From Telopea speciosissima (taxonomy: Eukaryota; Streptophyta; Magnoliopsida; Proteales; Proteaceae): DNA of 64,000 nt. Below are positions 23,437-35,942 of the stretch, one piece after another. The first letter of the stretch is position 1; every line of letters begins with the position of its first letter. The stretch is taken from assembly GCF_018873765.1 (NCBI RefSeq), contig NC_057922.1, positions 8,693,563 through 8,757,562 on the forward strand. The letters are read 5' to 3'. The position numbers and the translations under genes were made by a program. Under the pieces are notes generated by a model. That model was not told where the DNA came from. It ran no database searches and saw nothing but the letters and a program-made list of their open reading frames with translations.

Positions 23437-24560
23437 TTAATACGCCACAATTCTACCCACCCGTGAAAAGTACAATTACCACAAAAAATTGCAATTTTAA
23501 TAATGGAAACGTTAATCGGTCGTTGGGTGCGGCGTGTACCTGCCCCCAAACATAACTCAACATGATATAATTGAGATTGTCCATCAAACTTGACAAGTAA
23601 CTTATCAATGCGACCTCAATCTGAGAATTGTAGATGTGCCTTGAAAGAAAAATTAACACCAAACATGATGAGAGTATTTTGCAGTTAAAGGGTTAAATCT
23701 ACTTCAAACTTTTCGAGTAAAATAACATGAAAACAAATAAAGTATTTAGATAATTAAAGTTAGTAAGGGATGGGAGAGGATTCTCGGTGCTGTCAATGTA
23801 AGAGGAATCTCCCATGCTATACTAATGACAATATATAGTATTATCATTAGGAGAATAGAACCCTAGTCGTGCATTTAGTGAGCACCTAGAATTTCCACCT
23901 TTACATGAGGGTAAGACGATCATTTCCAGGTGCCCAAGAAAGTTTCTGTATCTAGATATGGTTGCCATGCTGGGTGCACAACCGGATAGCATTCTTTCTC
24001 CTTTATCATTATTATGAATTGAAGGTCTCACTCTAGAGGGTTATAGAAAAGAAAAAAAAAAATAATTGTGAGAAAACAAGGAAGTGAGGGAGAGAATGCT
24101 CTATGCACTGATGCTTCGTTTCTTCGCATCTACCCACCACTCATAAGTCGCGGTTTCGATTTTAAACAGCAATCTTATCTGGCCTCTTTCTTTTTCCTTT
24201 GATTCCATTAATTTCTTCCACTCCATCATTTGCATCTCTCATTGTAGCCCGTTAATTTCTGTAACTTTTTTGCATTTCCCTTTCTTTCCTTTCATTACTT
24301 TAATCGTTTTCCACCCTTTTTCTCCCTTCATCGTCATCACTAATCCGGTCTCGTTCTTTCTTAATAACCCAATTTTAATGGGTCCCACCCAAATTCGATT
24401 TCATCAGCCTCCTACAGACCGACACGTGGATATCCACTCGTCATCCTTTCCGTCCTTTCACGTGCACGTCATCTTTCTCCCGCTCCTCTCTCTCTCTATC
24501 TAATTTTTTTTCTTCTCAAGCAGAGCTGTGCAGAGCGTAGACGTAAGAAAGAACTGCTCA

Positions 24561-25474
24561 GAAAATCACAATCTCTCTTTATAAACCCTACTTCTCCCTC
24601 TCTTCTTTTTTCTCTCTCTCTCTCTCATGTCTCAGTTCTGAAGAGTTTTCTCTCTTATTCATCTCACCTGTTTCGTTCTTCACCCTTTCATTTCGTTCAT
24701 TCCTGAGAAGATTTTGGAAGCTCTGAAAAAAACTAAGGTAATTCATTTCTTCTTATCTTCACCCTTTATTCTAGTCCAAATAGTTTCATTTTTCTTCGAT
24801 TTAAGATCATTTTACTTTTCCGTTTTGAGTTCGACTTCAAATCTCTTCTTTCTTTCTAAAGTAGCTTCTGCTTTTTAAGAATTTCTCCGGAATTTTTGTG
24901 CTTGTTTTCCGTTTCTTCTTCCTCTTGTTTGGGTGGCGTTTGGGACTACTGATTTTGCAGTTGATCCCAGTTTTATCTGGTGGTTCTGTGTTTCGCTTTT
25001 ACCCACCACTGTCGTTGTTCATCTTTATTAGTTTCTCTTCGTTTTCAAATATATGTTTAATTGCTTTCTAATTGAGAGGCTGAGGAGCTGATATCTCGAA
25101 TGGAGGTGCCATTTCCCTAAATCACAAGAAGGGTTGAATTTGATCTTATTTTGCAACCTTAATCCCTGGTTTTTAAGTTAATTGTGAATTAAATACGTGT
25201 AATTTTTTTTTTATTTTTTTTTATATGACTTATGAAGAGTCTGTCTGTTAGTATATTGTGGGGTATCTAAAATTTATGATCTTGAGGGTTTTTGGTGGCA
25301 GTGATAAATTCTATTCATAACATTTGGAAGACTTATGGGTCTGCTCGTTTTTCCTAGTTTTTCTGAATTTCATGTATTGAAATTCGTTAACATGTGCTCT
25401 CAGTCTTTATCTCACTTTTCCACGCCTCTCTCTGTTTGTCTTTTTGCAGCAGGCGGAGCTTTTGACAAGTGATT
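24561..25474 (+). promoter_or_regulatory. SKP2A-like promoter and spliced leader
   Basis: A TATA box (TATAAA, 24580-24585) sits in CTCTCTTTATAAACCCTAC, followed by CT-rich leader sequence. A donor (AACTAAG/GTAATTC) follows 24736, and the acceptor TCTTTTTGCAG lies at about 25449, just before the coding start. This predicts a leader intron of about 0.7 kb. The positions are inferred from motifs alone. Confidence 0.55.
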
Positions 25475-28400
25475 ATGTTTGGGGAAGGGTCAAAAACTGG
25501 TGATTTAGAATCTTGCTTTCAGAAGCTTGTAGTGTTTGGTGGTAGAGAAGGCAAAATGAGTGGAGGAGGAGTGTTGACTGAGTGGAAGGACCTTCCCATG
25601 GAGCTTTTGTTGCGAATTGTTTCGCTTGTTGATGATCGGACTGTGATCATAGCTTCTGGGGTCTGTACTGGCTGGAGAGATGCTATTTGCTTAGGGCTCT
25701 CTCAACTCTGCCTGTCATGGTAAAGCCCCTCCTCCCTTTTTCCTGAACCCCTGTTACAGTTCATTTGTGGTTTTGAATGCCCCTTTAGTTGGTGATATTG
25801 CAATTTTCCGTCTCACTACGTCTTCATTTTCTTTTGTTTAATGCCATTGATGCACTTCTTTTTTTTTTTTTCCTTTGGAAGAGATTGATGCACTTTGTTG
25901 GTTGTATTGGTTGTTTTCTTCCTTGTTCTTTCTTGTAATGCATGTTATTGTATTCCTACTTTCTTAGATTCCCGGAGGGATGTGTTCTGGATGGAATCTA
26001 TTGTTATCTTTCTTGTTACTCTTTACGGTTTGCTTATTTTCATGGTGAATAGAATTACGTATGGGCGCATAATGCTTGTCATTTTTCTTCAACCCCCCCC
26101 CCCTCCCCCTCCCACTTCCCCTTCCCCTTCCCCCTTTTTCTTCTTTTTTATAAGTTTATGGTTAGGTAATTTATTTTCTATTTCCTTTTGCTGTTTTTCT
26201 CCAGGGGCAACCTGAAACCTTATGGAAGGAAGATAATTTTCCCAGTAATTTGACTTGTTTAGGGACTTATCTCATCTTTGCGCTATGAAAGTTTAGATCG
26301 ATATGGTGAACAATCTGCAATTTGGATTTCTGTCATGTTTTTTCTAGAGAGTTTATTTCCTCTCCCCCTTCCCCCGAACACTACATAGACACACACTCTC
26401 TCTCTCTCTCTCTTACACACACACACACAAAATAAATGTAGGATATTATTTGAGTAGGTCTACCTTCAGTTTATTTTCTCCGTGTCATTTACTTGTCACT
26501 ATGATCTCATCAAGGCACTGTTAAGAATCATGGTGTTCATATTCCTGCCAACTCAATAAACCTTTTCCCCAACATTAGGGGGTATGATATGCTATTTGTG
26601 TGTTTACAAAATCGTAATTATTTTTGAAGAGTAAGCTAGTGTTTGTGAAATTTTTTTATACTAATGAATGGTAAATTGGTCTGGGTTATGAGTTATGACA
26701 TGGGTACATGCCGTAATTTCTGAGGTTGGAACTGTCTCATATATGATTGTGACAGTGATTTGGAGCAAATTTATATTGTTTTCTGTAACTTGGATTTCTA
26801 TTATTATCAGCATCCTCTGTTCCCTTTCCTTTTTTCACTCTTTCAATATCTGTTGCCAATCTTGTAACATTGGTTCTGCTATGCCATTTATATGCTTTTG
26901 TGTTTCAATAGTCTTAATACTGAAACTTTGTAATTAGAAATTTATTTGAGTCAGCTGGATCATGGAGCCTTGGGTCCCTGAGTGGCTCTGACCCCTTTGT
27001 CTTGCAGAATGCTGCTTTTGTGCAAACTGATCAGCATTTGAGTGCAGAACCGCTTCTTCGCTAGTGAACATGTCCCATTTATTTGCGTGGAAATTTTAGC
27101 TGTGTCCATCTTTTTCTTTGTATTTCTTTAGTTTGCGCTTCCTGGTGGGTGTGACCTAAGTATCACAATAGGTTATTTGTGTAAACTGTTTTTTTTTTCC
27201 CAGAGGGGACCAGGAAAAACCCTCCCCCACTGCTCCCCCCCCCCCCCCGGCGCCCCCCCAAAAAAAAAGTTGTCTATTATTGCGGATCTGATCACTTTTT
27301 TTTTTAATCTTGGTTTAAGTCAGACTGCTCTTTGTTGGCATTTTATTTGTAGAAGCTGTGAAAATTCCATGATAAAATTTGTCAATGACTTATTGGACCA
27401 GGCCGATTATTTGGGAGGCCTTGTTGGCATTTATTATTTTTTGGAGCATAATTGTCTACTTGTTAGTGCTTAAAAATTGCTTATTCATTGTGACGGTTAT
27501 GTATCACTTTGCTCTTACATTAGGCTTATTCTGTTAATTGATTTCCTATCATTATGATCATCTAGCTGAAAAACTGAAAGTCATCTTAAGACATGCTATT
27601 GTGCATCTGGTTATTCCACATGTTTATGCACCTGTGCATCTTAGTTATCAAGGGATTCAATCAAGTACATTAAGAAATGTGGCATCATTAATTTCCTTGT
27701 TTCAGCTGTCGTGATGACTGATGAATGTAATTGGACTTGTTATATATTTTTAATTAGTAAGCTGATGGATTGGAAGTTTACAGGAGGATTATTTTTAGAT
27801 CTATTTTAAAAGCTGCTTGGGAAGGAAACTTTCCTGAAGTGGCAGATACAAGATAAGAGAAAATGTAAAATACTGATTTGGATCTTAAATTCTTAATTTT
27901 CTATAAGTTAAGAGACAGTTATGGATGAGTATCCTATTCAATATCCCTGAAATTAACCACGTGGAATGATGATTGCTGATCCAGGCTGTCCATTAGAAAG
28001 GGACCCACTGGATTGGTGACATGTCACTATGTCAGATATAACACTATAACAGCCACCTTGACTGTATGGTCCACCATCTCTTGGGTTTTTCCCCTATTAT
28101 TCCAATAGTTAAAGTTTTAAATTCCTACATCAAACGTGGACAGCATAAAGCTCTGTTTTGCCACATGGAGTTGGAATGAAATTAGAGGGTGATATCCTGG
28201 ACATTTGGAGTCACTCTGCTTACTAGACTGTTGTGTGGACGATTTCTTGTTTAGTTCTCGATAGGTGAGCTACCCCTACGCCCATCCTAGAAGGGGGAAA
28301 AAAAAAAAAGAAAAGGGAAGAAAGGACATGCATTGACCTCCAATGGTTAGTCTCTGCATAATTGAATTGTTTTATTACCGAACATGGTGGAAGAGAGGAC

Positions 28401-31354
28401 ATGATATTACTGGATTTGGGCAGATTTTAGGTACTCCTACAGCTGAGGTGACCTCTGATAGGTTAATCTTTGCATAGTTTGTATTTGAGTACATTAATTT
28501 TGTGCATTTGCATATGCTATATTGTTCGAGACAAGGCATATATAAAGAAAAACATGGAGCCCTGTTTTGTACTTCCTTGAATCCAAAAGTTTGCATGTTG
28601 GTTACGAGGTCCCAATAATTTTCCATTAATTTCATGTTTTGGAAATAGTGACGCATGAGTGATTAACATTGTTGACTCTTGATGGAAACTCTGTGATTTA
28701 ACTTTTCATATCTAATGCTTCCCTCCTTGTTAAAACTGAAAAGCTGATAAACTGTTATCTATTTAGTGTACTGGGAGTTTCAACACTTCTTTTTTATTTT
28801 ATCACAACTATTACTTGATTGTAAGGCCTGGATAAAGTTAGCTCGAATAATCTCATACTTAATTGCAGTTGCTTGATATCCTAGTTGGATTTTACTGATT
28901 AGGAAATTAACAAGCAAAAAGATTGCATTCATCATGCACATTTGCTATGGACCTCCTCAGTATAGAAGTCTGAAGATGAGACATAGAAGCTAAGCAGGTT
29001 AAGATGGTTAGCAATTTGGGTGAAAGCAAATCTTAATGAGTTATTAACAGAAGAGGAGAAAAAAGAAGAAAGAAAGAAACGGTGAAAAGGAAAGGCTATT
29101 GCATCCTTATAATGAGTGGCTTACATAATGATTGTTATATTGTATTCTTTCAGTGGTGATTCTAACAAAATATTTGGATGGTACTGATTTTAAAATTTAG
29201 AGAGAATTTTGTTCTCATCTTTTTTACTTCTTGTAGGGCATAGATGATAGAGAAACTGGGTCTATCCAGGTGTTTCATTGGTTGAACAGATGTTACCATG
29301 CCACGTACATAATACTTGCATGAGTGCAGTACTAAATTTGAATTAATTTTGTAATTATGATCCAACAGGTGAGCCATTCTCCACTTATAGGTGGTGCTTT
29401 GTTTGGTTTTATGATTTTATTAAAACTCTCCATTAGCTGCTTGAAGTGGAAATGAGGTGAAGAACCGAATAAAGCAACTTTGCTAAGATTAAGTCCCAGT
29501 AAGTCACACGGTATAAAGTTTTGTGATATTAAAACTTGGGCTGAGCATTGCCATCAAGTATATTGCGGTCAATTTCCATCTCACTGATCGCAGTCCAGTC
29601 TAATCCATCAATGTTTGAGCGTATGATACAAGAAGAATTGAGGCAGATAAGTACACTGTTGATGTTCAAGATGCATTATCAAGAGGAACTGAGGCCTTCC
29701 TCGAGCATGTCTTAATTTTTTGAGATTTTGCTACCGTGAAATTTCTTACATTCCTTAAAGTAAATATGTTCTCATCAAATATGGAAAACCTCAGCATGTA
29801 GAGCAATTGAAGGAGGGGAAGCTTCCTAACTTCTGCCTTCCTTTGCTTGTCCGAACTTCTGTTTCACTTTTGTGTGTAGCTCTTGATTGAAAAACTCATT
29901 TCAGATACTGTTTAAGCTAGTTAAACTTTTAGCGGCCATTGATTTACTTAACACCATTTTGCTGCGTCTCCTTTCTATGTTAGCATCCAATATAAGCATG
30001 GACTATGGAGGCATAGGATCATTTTTTCAAGTGATAATTTCTTCTGTGCTTTATACAAGATAGGTAGCAATTTGGGGGGGGGGGGTGTAATGCTAGTTTG
30101 GACACTATTTGAGTGCCCTTTGAATCTGTTTTCCTAGTTGGTTATGTCAATGTGACTTTTCTTTGTGCAGAGACTATTTGTCTTAAGTTTCTTCCAGTGC
30201 TAAGCATTTGCATTGCTTCATACATTTTTTTAATTATGCACATCATGTGGATTTGCCGTATTTCTCTGAGTCATGTAATGATTTTATCATTTATTCAGGT
30301 GCAATAACAATATGAACAACCTTCTGTTGTCACTTGCCCCCAAGTTCACCAAACTGCAAACTCTAACTTTACGCCAGAATAAACCACAGCTCCAGGATAA
30401 CGTGGTTGAGAGCATTGCAAACTTCTGCCATGATCTACAAGACTTGGATCTCAGCAAAAGCTTCAAGCTCACTGATCGTTCCTTATATGCATTAGCTCTT
30501 GGATGTCCTAACATTACAAAGCTCAACATCAGTGGTTGTTCAGCCTTGAGTGATGCTGCCCTTGCATATCTTACTGGCTTCTGCAGAAACTTAAAATTCT
30601 TAAATCTTTGTGGATGCGTAAGAGCTGCATCTGACAGAGCTCTGGAGGTAAATGGTCTTCTGTTTTGAACAGGGAATGATATTTTAGTTGCTTTTGCCTC
30701 TGTATGTGTGATGATCTTTATTTACTCTTGCTGCTCCCTATGCAGGCCATCGCTTGTAATTGCAATCAGTTGCAGTCTCTGAATCTGGGTTGGTGTGAGG
30801 GTGTAACTGATATAGGAGTGATGAGCCTGGCACTTGGATGCCCGGATATGAGGGCCCTGGACTTGTGTGGTTGTATCCTCATAACAGGTGAGCAAAACCT
30901 GTCAGATATGTTGTTTGCTAGTACAGGCGAGTGTTTGCTTTGTTGGCTTTGAAGTCTTGACCTGTTTACATGATTTGCTGCAGATGAGAGTGTAATAGCA
31001 TTGGCAGATAGGTGCCACCATCTGAGATCTCTTTGCCTGTACTACTGCCAGTATATTACAGACAGAGCCATGTATTCTCTGGCCAACAGTCGGGTGAAGA
31101 GCAAGCACGAGCTGTGGGAATCTGTGGAAAATGGGTACAACGAGGATGAAGGGCTCATTAACCTCAATATCAGCCAGTGCACGGCTCTGACTCCTTCAGC
31201 TGTTCAGGCTGTGTGCGACTCATTCCCTGCACTTCACACATGCCCCGGAAGGCATTCCCTCATAAAGAGCGGTTGTCTCAACCTAGCATCTGTGCACTGT
31301 GCCTGTTCTATTCAAGCCCATCGTGCGGTGAGCCTCCCTCATCCTGCACATTGA
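25475..31354 (+). CDS. SKP2A-like: F-box/LRR protein, SKP2A-like
   Basis: Predicted exons: 25475-25719, 30299-30647, 30746-30887, 30984-31354, joining in frame to 1107 nt (368 aa; Arabidopsis SKP2A has about 360). I start at the ATG at 25475 because MFGEGSKTGDLESCFQKL aligns with the SKP2A N-terminus. The F-box spans about residues 38-80 (EWKDLPMELLLRIVSLVDD). LRRs of the cysteine-containing type follow (LDLSKSFKLTDRSLYAL, LNISGCSALSDAALAYL, LNLGWCEGVTDIGVMSLALG, LDLCGCILITDESVIAL). The C-terminus keeps TALTPSAVQAVCDSFPALH and HPAH. In Arabidopsis SKP2A is the substrate receptor of an SCF ubiquitin ligase that targets cell-cycle regulators and is auxin-linked. No breaks. The 3' three quarters are duplicated at 45-46.6 kb. 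Confidence 0.94.
25720..30298 (+). other. SKP2A-like intron 1 (4.6 kb)
   Basis: A long first intron bounded by TG/GTAAAG and TTATTCAG/G. It is T-rich on the plus strand. Homopolymer and short-repeat tracts occur: C-rich at about 26095-26135, CT then CA at 26395-26430, C and A runs at 27230-27270, and G at 30075. I see no gene or intact transposon. Confidence 0.7.
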
Positions 31355-32580
31355 TTGAACCAAGCAATCTCAAGAACATTTCTCCCTCCCCCCCCCCCCC
31401 CCCCAGCAAAAAAAAAATCCAATCCCTGTACATATGGTTCACAATGAGGCGTGCTTGATGTTTTGGCCAGGAATAGTTGTTTTTTCATTCAAAGCAATTG
31501 TTGGACTGTGGAATTATGTTTATAACTTCTGCATTAACAAACTTTATTTGAACATCACACTACCCTCTTGCCTTTTTGAATCTTTGTTCCTTTGTATGCA
31601 ATAAGGCTTCCAAGATGTGATCTGCCTAAATGGGGATATTAACATTTTTTGGCAATGACATTAGGTCATGGTTCAGTTTCAATCCTGTTATAAAGTCCCA
31701 CCATGATCAGGGGCCATGGGAAAACCAGAAACGCAGGTGTTTCTTCAGCACCAAACTTGACCACCTAAAATATTGGTTCAATCCAAGCCAATGACAGTAA
31801 AGAGAGTCAGTCATCTCCATAGAAGTAACCATCAGGGCTGCTGAACCTAATACCATTTATACACTCTAGTTGGTCATAGGTTCCCACCTGGTCATCTCAC
31901 TCTTACTTGATTTCGATTTTGCATTAGAAGTGTAACTCATGTCATGGACCATTCAGCGAAAGCAACCTTGTAGTTTTCTGTTTTTTTTTTTGTCCCCTTA
32001 AAAAAAAAGTTAAGATTCTGAATATATGACTTGAAACAAAGATGAAGCCAGCATTAGTATAACGTGGAAGGGACTCACACGATCGAACAAAGGTCATTAT
32101 GAATCTTCAATATTACAAACAGATTAGAAAATGGAAATGTTTAGGAACTACATTTTAGTGGAAGTAATTTCTGTTTTAACTTCTTGAGGCAACAATATTT
32201 TACATCTGAACTTAAAAGAGTACAAGACTTAGCACAAAGTAGAGAGCAACATTAAGAAATTTTCCAGACTATAATGGGTTGGTCTTAATTTGTCCATGAA
32301 TGGACAACACTGACTCAGTCATTAATACAAAGGGGATGGAGGAGTTATGGAACAGTAGAAGATTACATCTGCAGTTTTGGTCTTAATTGGGTCTGTGTGC
32401 GGTCACTATTCTGTAGTTTGCGGCCCAAAAACAAGTAAAATGCTGCATGGATAGCCCGCTCAGCAAGACTTGGATCGGATAATAGACCTCTCTTTAGGGG
32501 GTTAGGGCCTGGCCCAGGCCCATATTCTGAAGCTCTGGTCAATAGTGAACTCAGACTGGTAAAACCTTCATGGATCACAC
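31355..32580 (+). other. SKP2A 3' flank to MT1 promoter
   Basis: No gene. The first part is probably the SKP2A 3' UTR, with a C16-type homopolymer and A run near 31387-31416. The whole interval has a counterpart at 46567-47690 in the second copy, so it predates the duplication. Confidence 0.6.
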
Positions 32581-32625
32581 ATCTCGTGCTCAAATTGTGT
32601 GCAAAATGACGCCTAACCTTCCCTC

Positions 32626-32649
32626 ACTTACGTTATTGCATACGTAAGT
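32626..32649. promoter_or_regulatory. ACGT-palindrome in MT1 promoter
   Basis: ACTTACGTTATT-GCATACGTAAGT is close to a perfect inverted repeat, with two TACGTAAG-like half sites of the kind bound by bZIP factors. It lies about 285 bp upstream of the MT1 start. MT2 keeps it at 47739-47762 (ACTTACGTAATG-GCATGCGTAAGT), whereas MT3 has a decayed version near 51134. Function is inferred. Confidence 0.45.
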
Positions 32650-32732
32650 AAATTTTCTAACTCTTTAAGACTATATATTATAGGAAGAGACTTTTCTACT
32701 TCCTCTCATGCCTACTGAAAGGAAGAATTAAT

Positions 32733-32767
<35 letters not shown>

Positions 32768-32932
32768 AAGGGCCGTTTCCATGCCATTTCTTGAGCTTGA
32801 TTGGGCTCTGATCTCGTAGATTCACTTATTTAATCAAATTCCACTTCTCACTTCCCACCCACCCACACCTCTCTTCACTTCCTCTCCCCACTCCCCAGCC
32901 GGTGTTGGGAAAGCAATCAAAGAGATCCATCG

Positions 32933-34718
32933 ATGGCTGTTTCTTTCGCGCCGGAGATATATGTGAACGCAAGGCCAACGTATCCCAGCGAATGGTACTC
33001 GAAGCTTGCAGCGCTTACCCCTAATCGGACCTTGGTTTGGGATGCCGGCACCGGCAATGGCCAAGCAGCAATTGGGGTTAGCCCCTCATTTTTCTTATTC
33101 TTACTTTCCTCCTTCAAATAAACTAGGATTACAATCAATCTTATATATGCAGAACTTGAGTGTAGATTTGACGAATAATTATCACCTCCAATTCCTCTAA
33201 TAGGGTGGGGGAGTTGACCCCATCTTGGGTAGTGTTTTCAGGCAGGGTGTAAGATGGTCATTTTTGCCCCATGTGAGGAGTTGGAAGAATTGGAGGAGAT
33301 AACAATTCGGAATTGGCATGCTGAAGTGGTCCAATAACATTGAAAAAAGAGACCATGAATTCTCCCACATGTCTTAATCATTTATTTTTAATTTTATGTG
33401 GCTCCACTCGTTGAAAGTGGCTGCCTGAGGTTCCACCTCGCACGTTGGAGACAATCCTCTTGCATTGCATGCAGCATGCCATATACTCCCCCTCCCTGCT
33501 TTGCTTTCAAGGAGTCTGATAACAAGGAGATCATTTCATCACTCCAATTGCGACCATCAGTGCTGGAGGTCCTTCCAATATATCAAGACATCCTATATAT
33601 CTGGCTTTTTGTTTTGAAGAATGTTCCTTGTTCCAAGACATCAAAACCAAGTTGCTGATTCCTTAGCCTGGAAAACCAGGTCTTTAGTCAATCCAACATT
33701 AAAAAAATTAAGGTAAAATCTTGGGCCCAACCACATATATATATATATATATATATCTCATGGGATCTGGTAGACATTACTCAGTTCCGCATTGGGAGTG
33801 AGTGTGCGAGGGGATGGGGGAGTACACGGTACACCCCATACCAATAGTGTTGCAAAGAACAATATTATCCACATGAAATTCACATAGGCCTCACAGCTCA
33901 TCATGTGAGAGGGTATGGGATGGAATCTATGCCCATATCCGCCCTTCATATTGGATGCTTGGGTGCTGGCTCCCATTTGTCCTTGTGCTGGCCCGTAAGG
34001 GCCATGCAATCAAGTAGCGTTCTCAGCCATTCTAAATTAATGATTACCTTTCATTTTTGTTTCTTTGCCTTTATAGGTCGCTGAGCACTATGAACAAGTA
34101 ATTGCAACAGATGTGAGTGAAGGCCAAATAAAGCATGCAATGCCGCACCCAAAGGTTCGTTATGTTCATGCCCCACTCTCCATGTCTGAAGATGAATTGG
34201 TATCACTGATAGGAGGTGAAGGGTCAGTTGATCTGGTCACTGTGGCTGAAGCTGTACATTGGTTCGATCTACCAAGCTTTTATTCTCTTGTTAATCGCGT
34301 ATTAAGAAAACCCGAAGGTATAATCGCTGTTTGGGGTTACAAGCACTTCACCCTAAATCCGGTTTTCGATTCAGTCATGAATCGTTTCATTGAGACTGCT
34401 ATGCCTTACTTCAATCCAAACTATCTTTACATTAGAGATTCTTATAGAACACTTCCTTTTCCATTCGAGAGTGTGGGTTTTGGATCAGAAGGTAATCCAT
34501 TGATGCTTGACTTGCCTCAAGAGTTGTCATTTGATGGGTTATTGAAATTGTTAAGCTCATGGTCTGCACTCAAAACAGCTAAAGAACGTGGTGTTGATTT
34601 GTTAACTGAAGATGTGGTTAAAGAGTTTGAGAGTGCATGGGGTAGTCATGATCATTCTAATTTGACAAGAACTGTGAATCGCAAGGCTTTTATGATTGCA
34701 GGAAAACCAAGGATTTAA
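32933..34718 (+). CDS. class I SAM-dependent methyltransferase, MT1
   Basis: Exons 32933-33076 and 34077-34718 join in frame (261 aa, the normal size of this plant family, which resembles the Dictyostelium DDB_G0268948-type and yeast Tmt1/Crg1-like enzymes). The SAM-binding motif I is at residues 36-44 (WDAGTGNGQ), interrupted after G48 by the intron. The acidic ribose-contact residue is probably D60 in VIATDVSEGQI. The post-motif segment is VDLVTVAEAVHWFD (99-112). The ending NRKAFMIAGKPRI is shared by all copies here. The protein has no signal peptide or membrane segment, so it is probably cytosolic. The methyl acceptor is unknown. The open frame is intact. An (AG)n tract (32736-32766) lies in the leader. 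Confidence 0.92.
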
Positions 34719-34922
34719 GCCAATTAAGCCCACTACTTGAATGTCAAATAATTGTTGTTGGCCCAGTTGGATTTTTATGAGGGTTTTTTATGCAATCAAG
34801 TGTACTACCTTGGATCAACCCAAACCCGTTAATTGGTTGTTATGCTGGTTATCTGTAATAATTAGCAAGTTATAATACACATTATCATTTTTGTGGTTTT
34901 CTATTTTAAATTTGAGAAAAAA

Positions 34923-35066
34923 ATCTCTACTTGGTGGTGGTGTTTCCTTCACCCTCTCACAGGATAACGTGAGATGATGCCTTTATCCCCTGGGTAGATA
35001 CCCAGGCATGCTCACCCATTGACCCAGACATTTGTGTAGAAACCATGCGACCAAGTACAGATCTCT
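34923..35066 (-). mobile_element. MITE-like element near MT1 (partner at 51808)
   Basis: Contains ATCTCTACTTGGTGGTGGTG, CTGGGTAGATACCCAGGCAT, GCTCACCCATTG and AGATCTCTTGCCC. The reverse complement of this order of motifs is found in the MT3 intron at 51808-51972. Ends resemble AAGAGATCTCTA/TTGGT inverted repeats. Non-coding. Confidence 0.65.
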
Positions 35067-35544
35067 TGCCCAATTTAAATTTTTAGGTTAAATATCTTGT
35101 CTTACAATTTAGATAGTCCTTTGTGGCTCTAGTGACGACTAAATCAACGCATGATTGCATCAAGAGAAGTTCCCATCAAAGTTCAATATGAATCTTTGGG
35201 TACCTATCATGAGATTTATGGGCACATCTAATAGTAAGAAGTGTAACAATTACAAATGGGGCCTCTACTTCCCTCTGGCTAGATAATTGACACCAGATGG
35301 GTGTCCTCTTTTCTATAGTGGGTGCTCGGACCCTCTACTCCTCCGGCATCCCTAGATGCTACACAACCAATACAAGATCAATCTCCCTTGGGTTTTTTGA
35401 TCCTTCTATTTCTCAGTTTAGTGGGTTACTGATATATTGTTTGAGCATAACTATTACTGATATATTGTTTGAGCATAACTTTATTTTGGGGTATATTGAG
35501 GTCAAAGGACTACTTCAAGGGTTGCAAGGGGTACTGTCATGGTT

Positions 35545-35790
35545 TTAGTGCATGGTATAGGAACGGATATCAGCAATCTGCAAAATCGATACAATATCGA
35601 TACGGTATCAACCTGGATCGACTGTATCGAACAAAAATATCCCTAAATTTTCTTAACAAATGAGTTTTCTGACCATTTTACCCCTTGTCCGTACCGTGCT
35701 ACCAATATGGTATCAACACAGTATCGATGACTAGCAAAACCGATACGTATTACCCGATTCGAACGATACGATATCGATACTTAGAACCAT
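35545..35790. repeat. CGATACGATATCGATAC-type repeat
   Basis: Dense short variants of AATCGATACAATATCGATAC and ACCCGATTCGAACGATACG. It is absent from the matching position of the second duplicated block (about 50500), so it appears to be a local insertion or expansion in copy 1. Non-coding. Confidence 0.55.
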
Positions 35791-35942
35791 GAGCACTGTA
35801 GGTGGGATTTTTGACAATAGAGATTTGGTTCCCTTTTTGTGAAGGTGGTTTGATTCTGATAGCCATGACAACTTAGCAGTTTTACCCTTTTAGCTTAGAC
35901 ATTTTGGATCCAATTGGTTAATTGGCCCTAACATCAGGTAGT

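Larger units (their letters stand above)
18157..24560. other. intergenic region between ACR3-like and SKP2A-like
   Basis: No gene is recognisable in these 6.4 kb. Open frames are short and unlike known proteins. It contains the ACR 3' UTR (exact end unknown), a pair of LTR-like repeats at 19.3-19.6 kb, AT-rich DNA at 19.8-21.6 kb, a reversed core-repeat copy at 22.16 kb and two foldback elements at 22.85 and 23.29 kb. Confidence 0.6.
30404..35942 (+). repeat. segmental duplication, copy 1
   Basis: From within SKP2A exon 2 through MT1 and about 1.2 kb beyond it, the sequence is matched in the same order and orientation at 45050-50650. Matches include introns, UTRs, the MT promoter and intergenic DNA. 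Homology resumes after the nested transposons (39290-39420 against 50696-50820). Confidence 0.85.

Noticed and set aside
25469-25474. Earlier non-ATG start for SKP2A-like
   Set aside because: It would need GTG initiation; the ATG at 25475 aligns with the known SKP2A N-terminus.
27200-27275. Very long C and A homopolymers, considered as a structured or G-quadruplex element
   Set aside because: Runs of C, G and A are common all over this window and may vary by slippage or sequencing; no ordered pattern of G-tracts was found.
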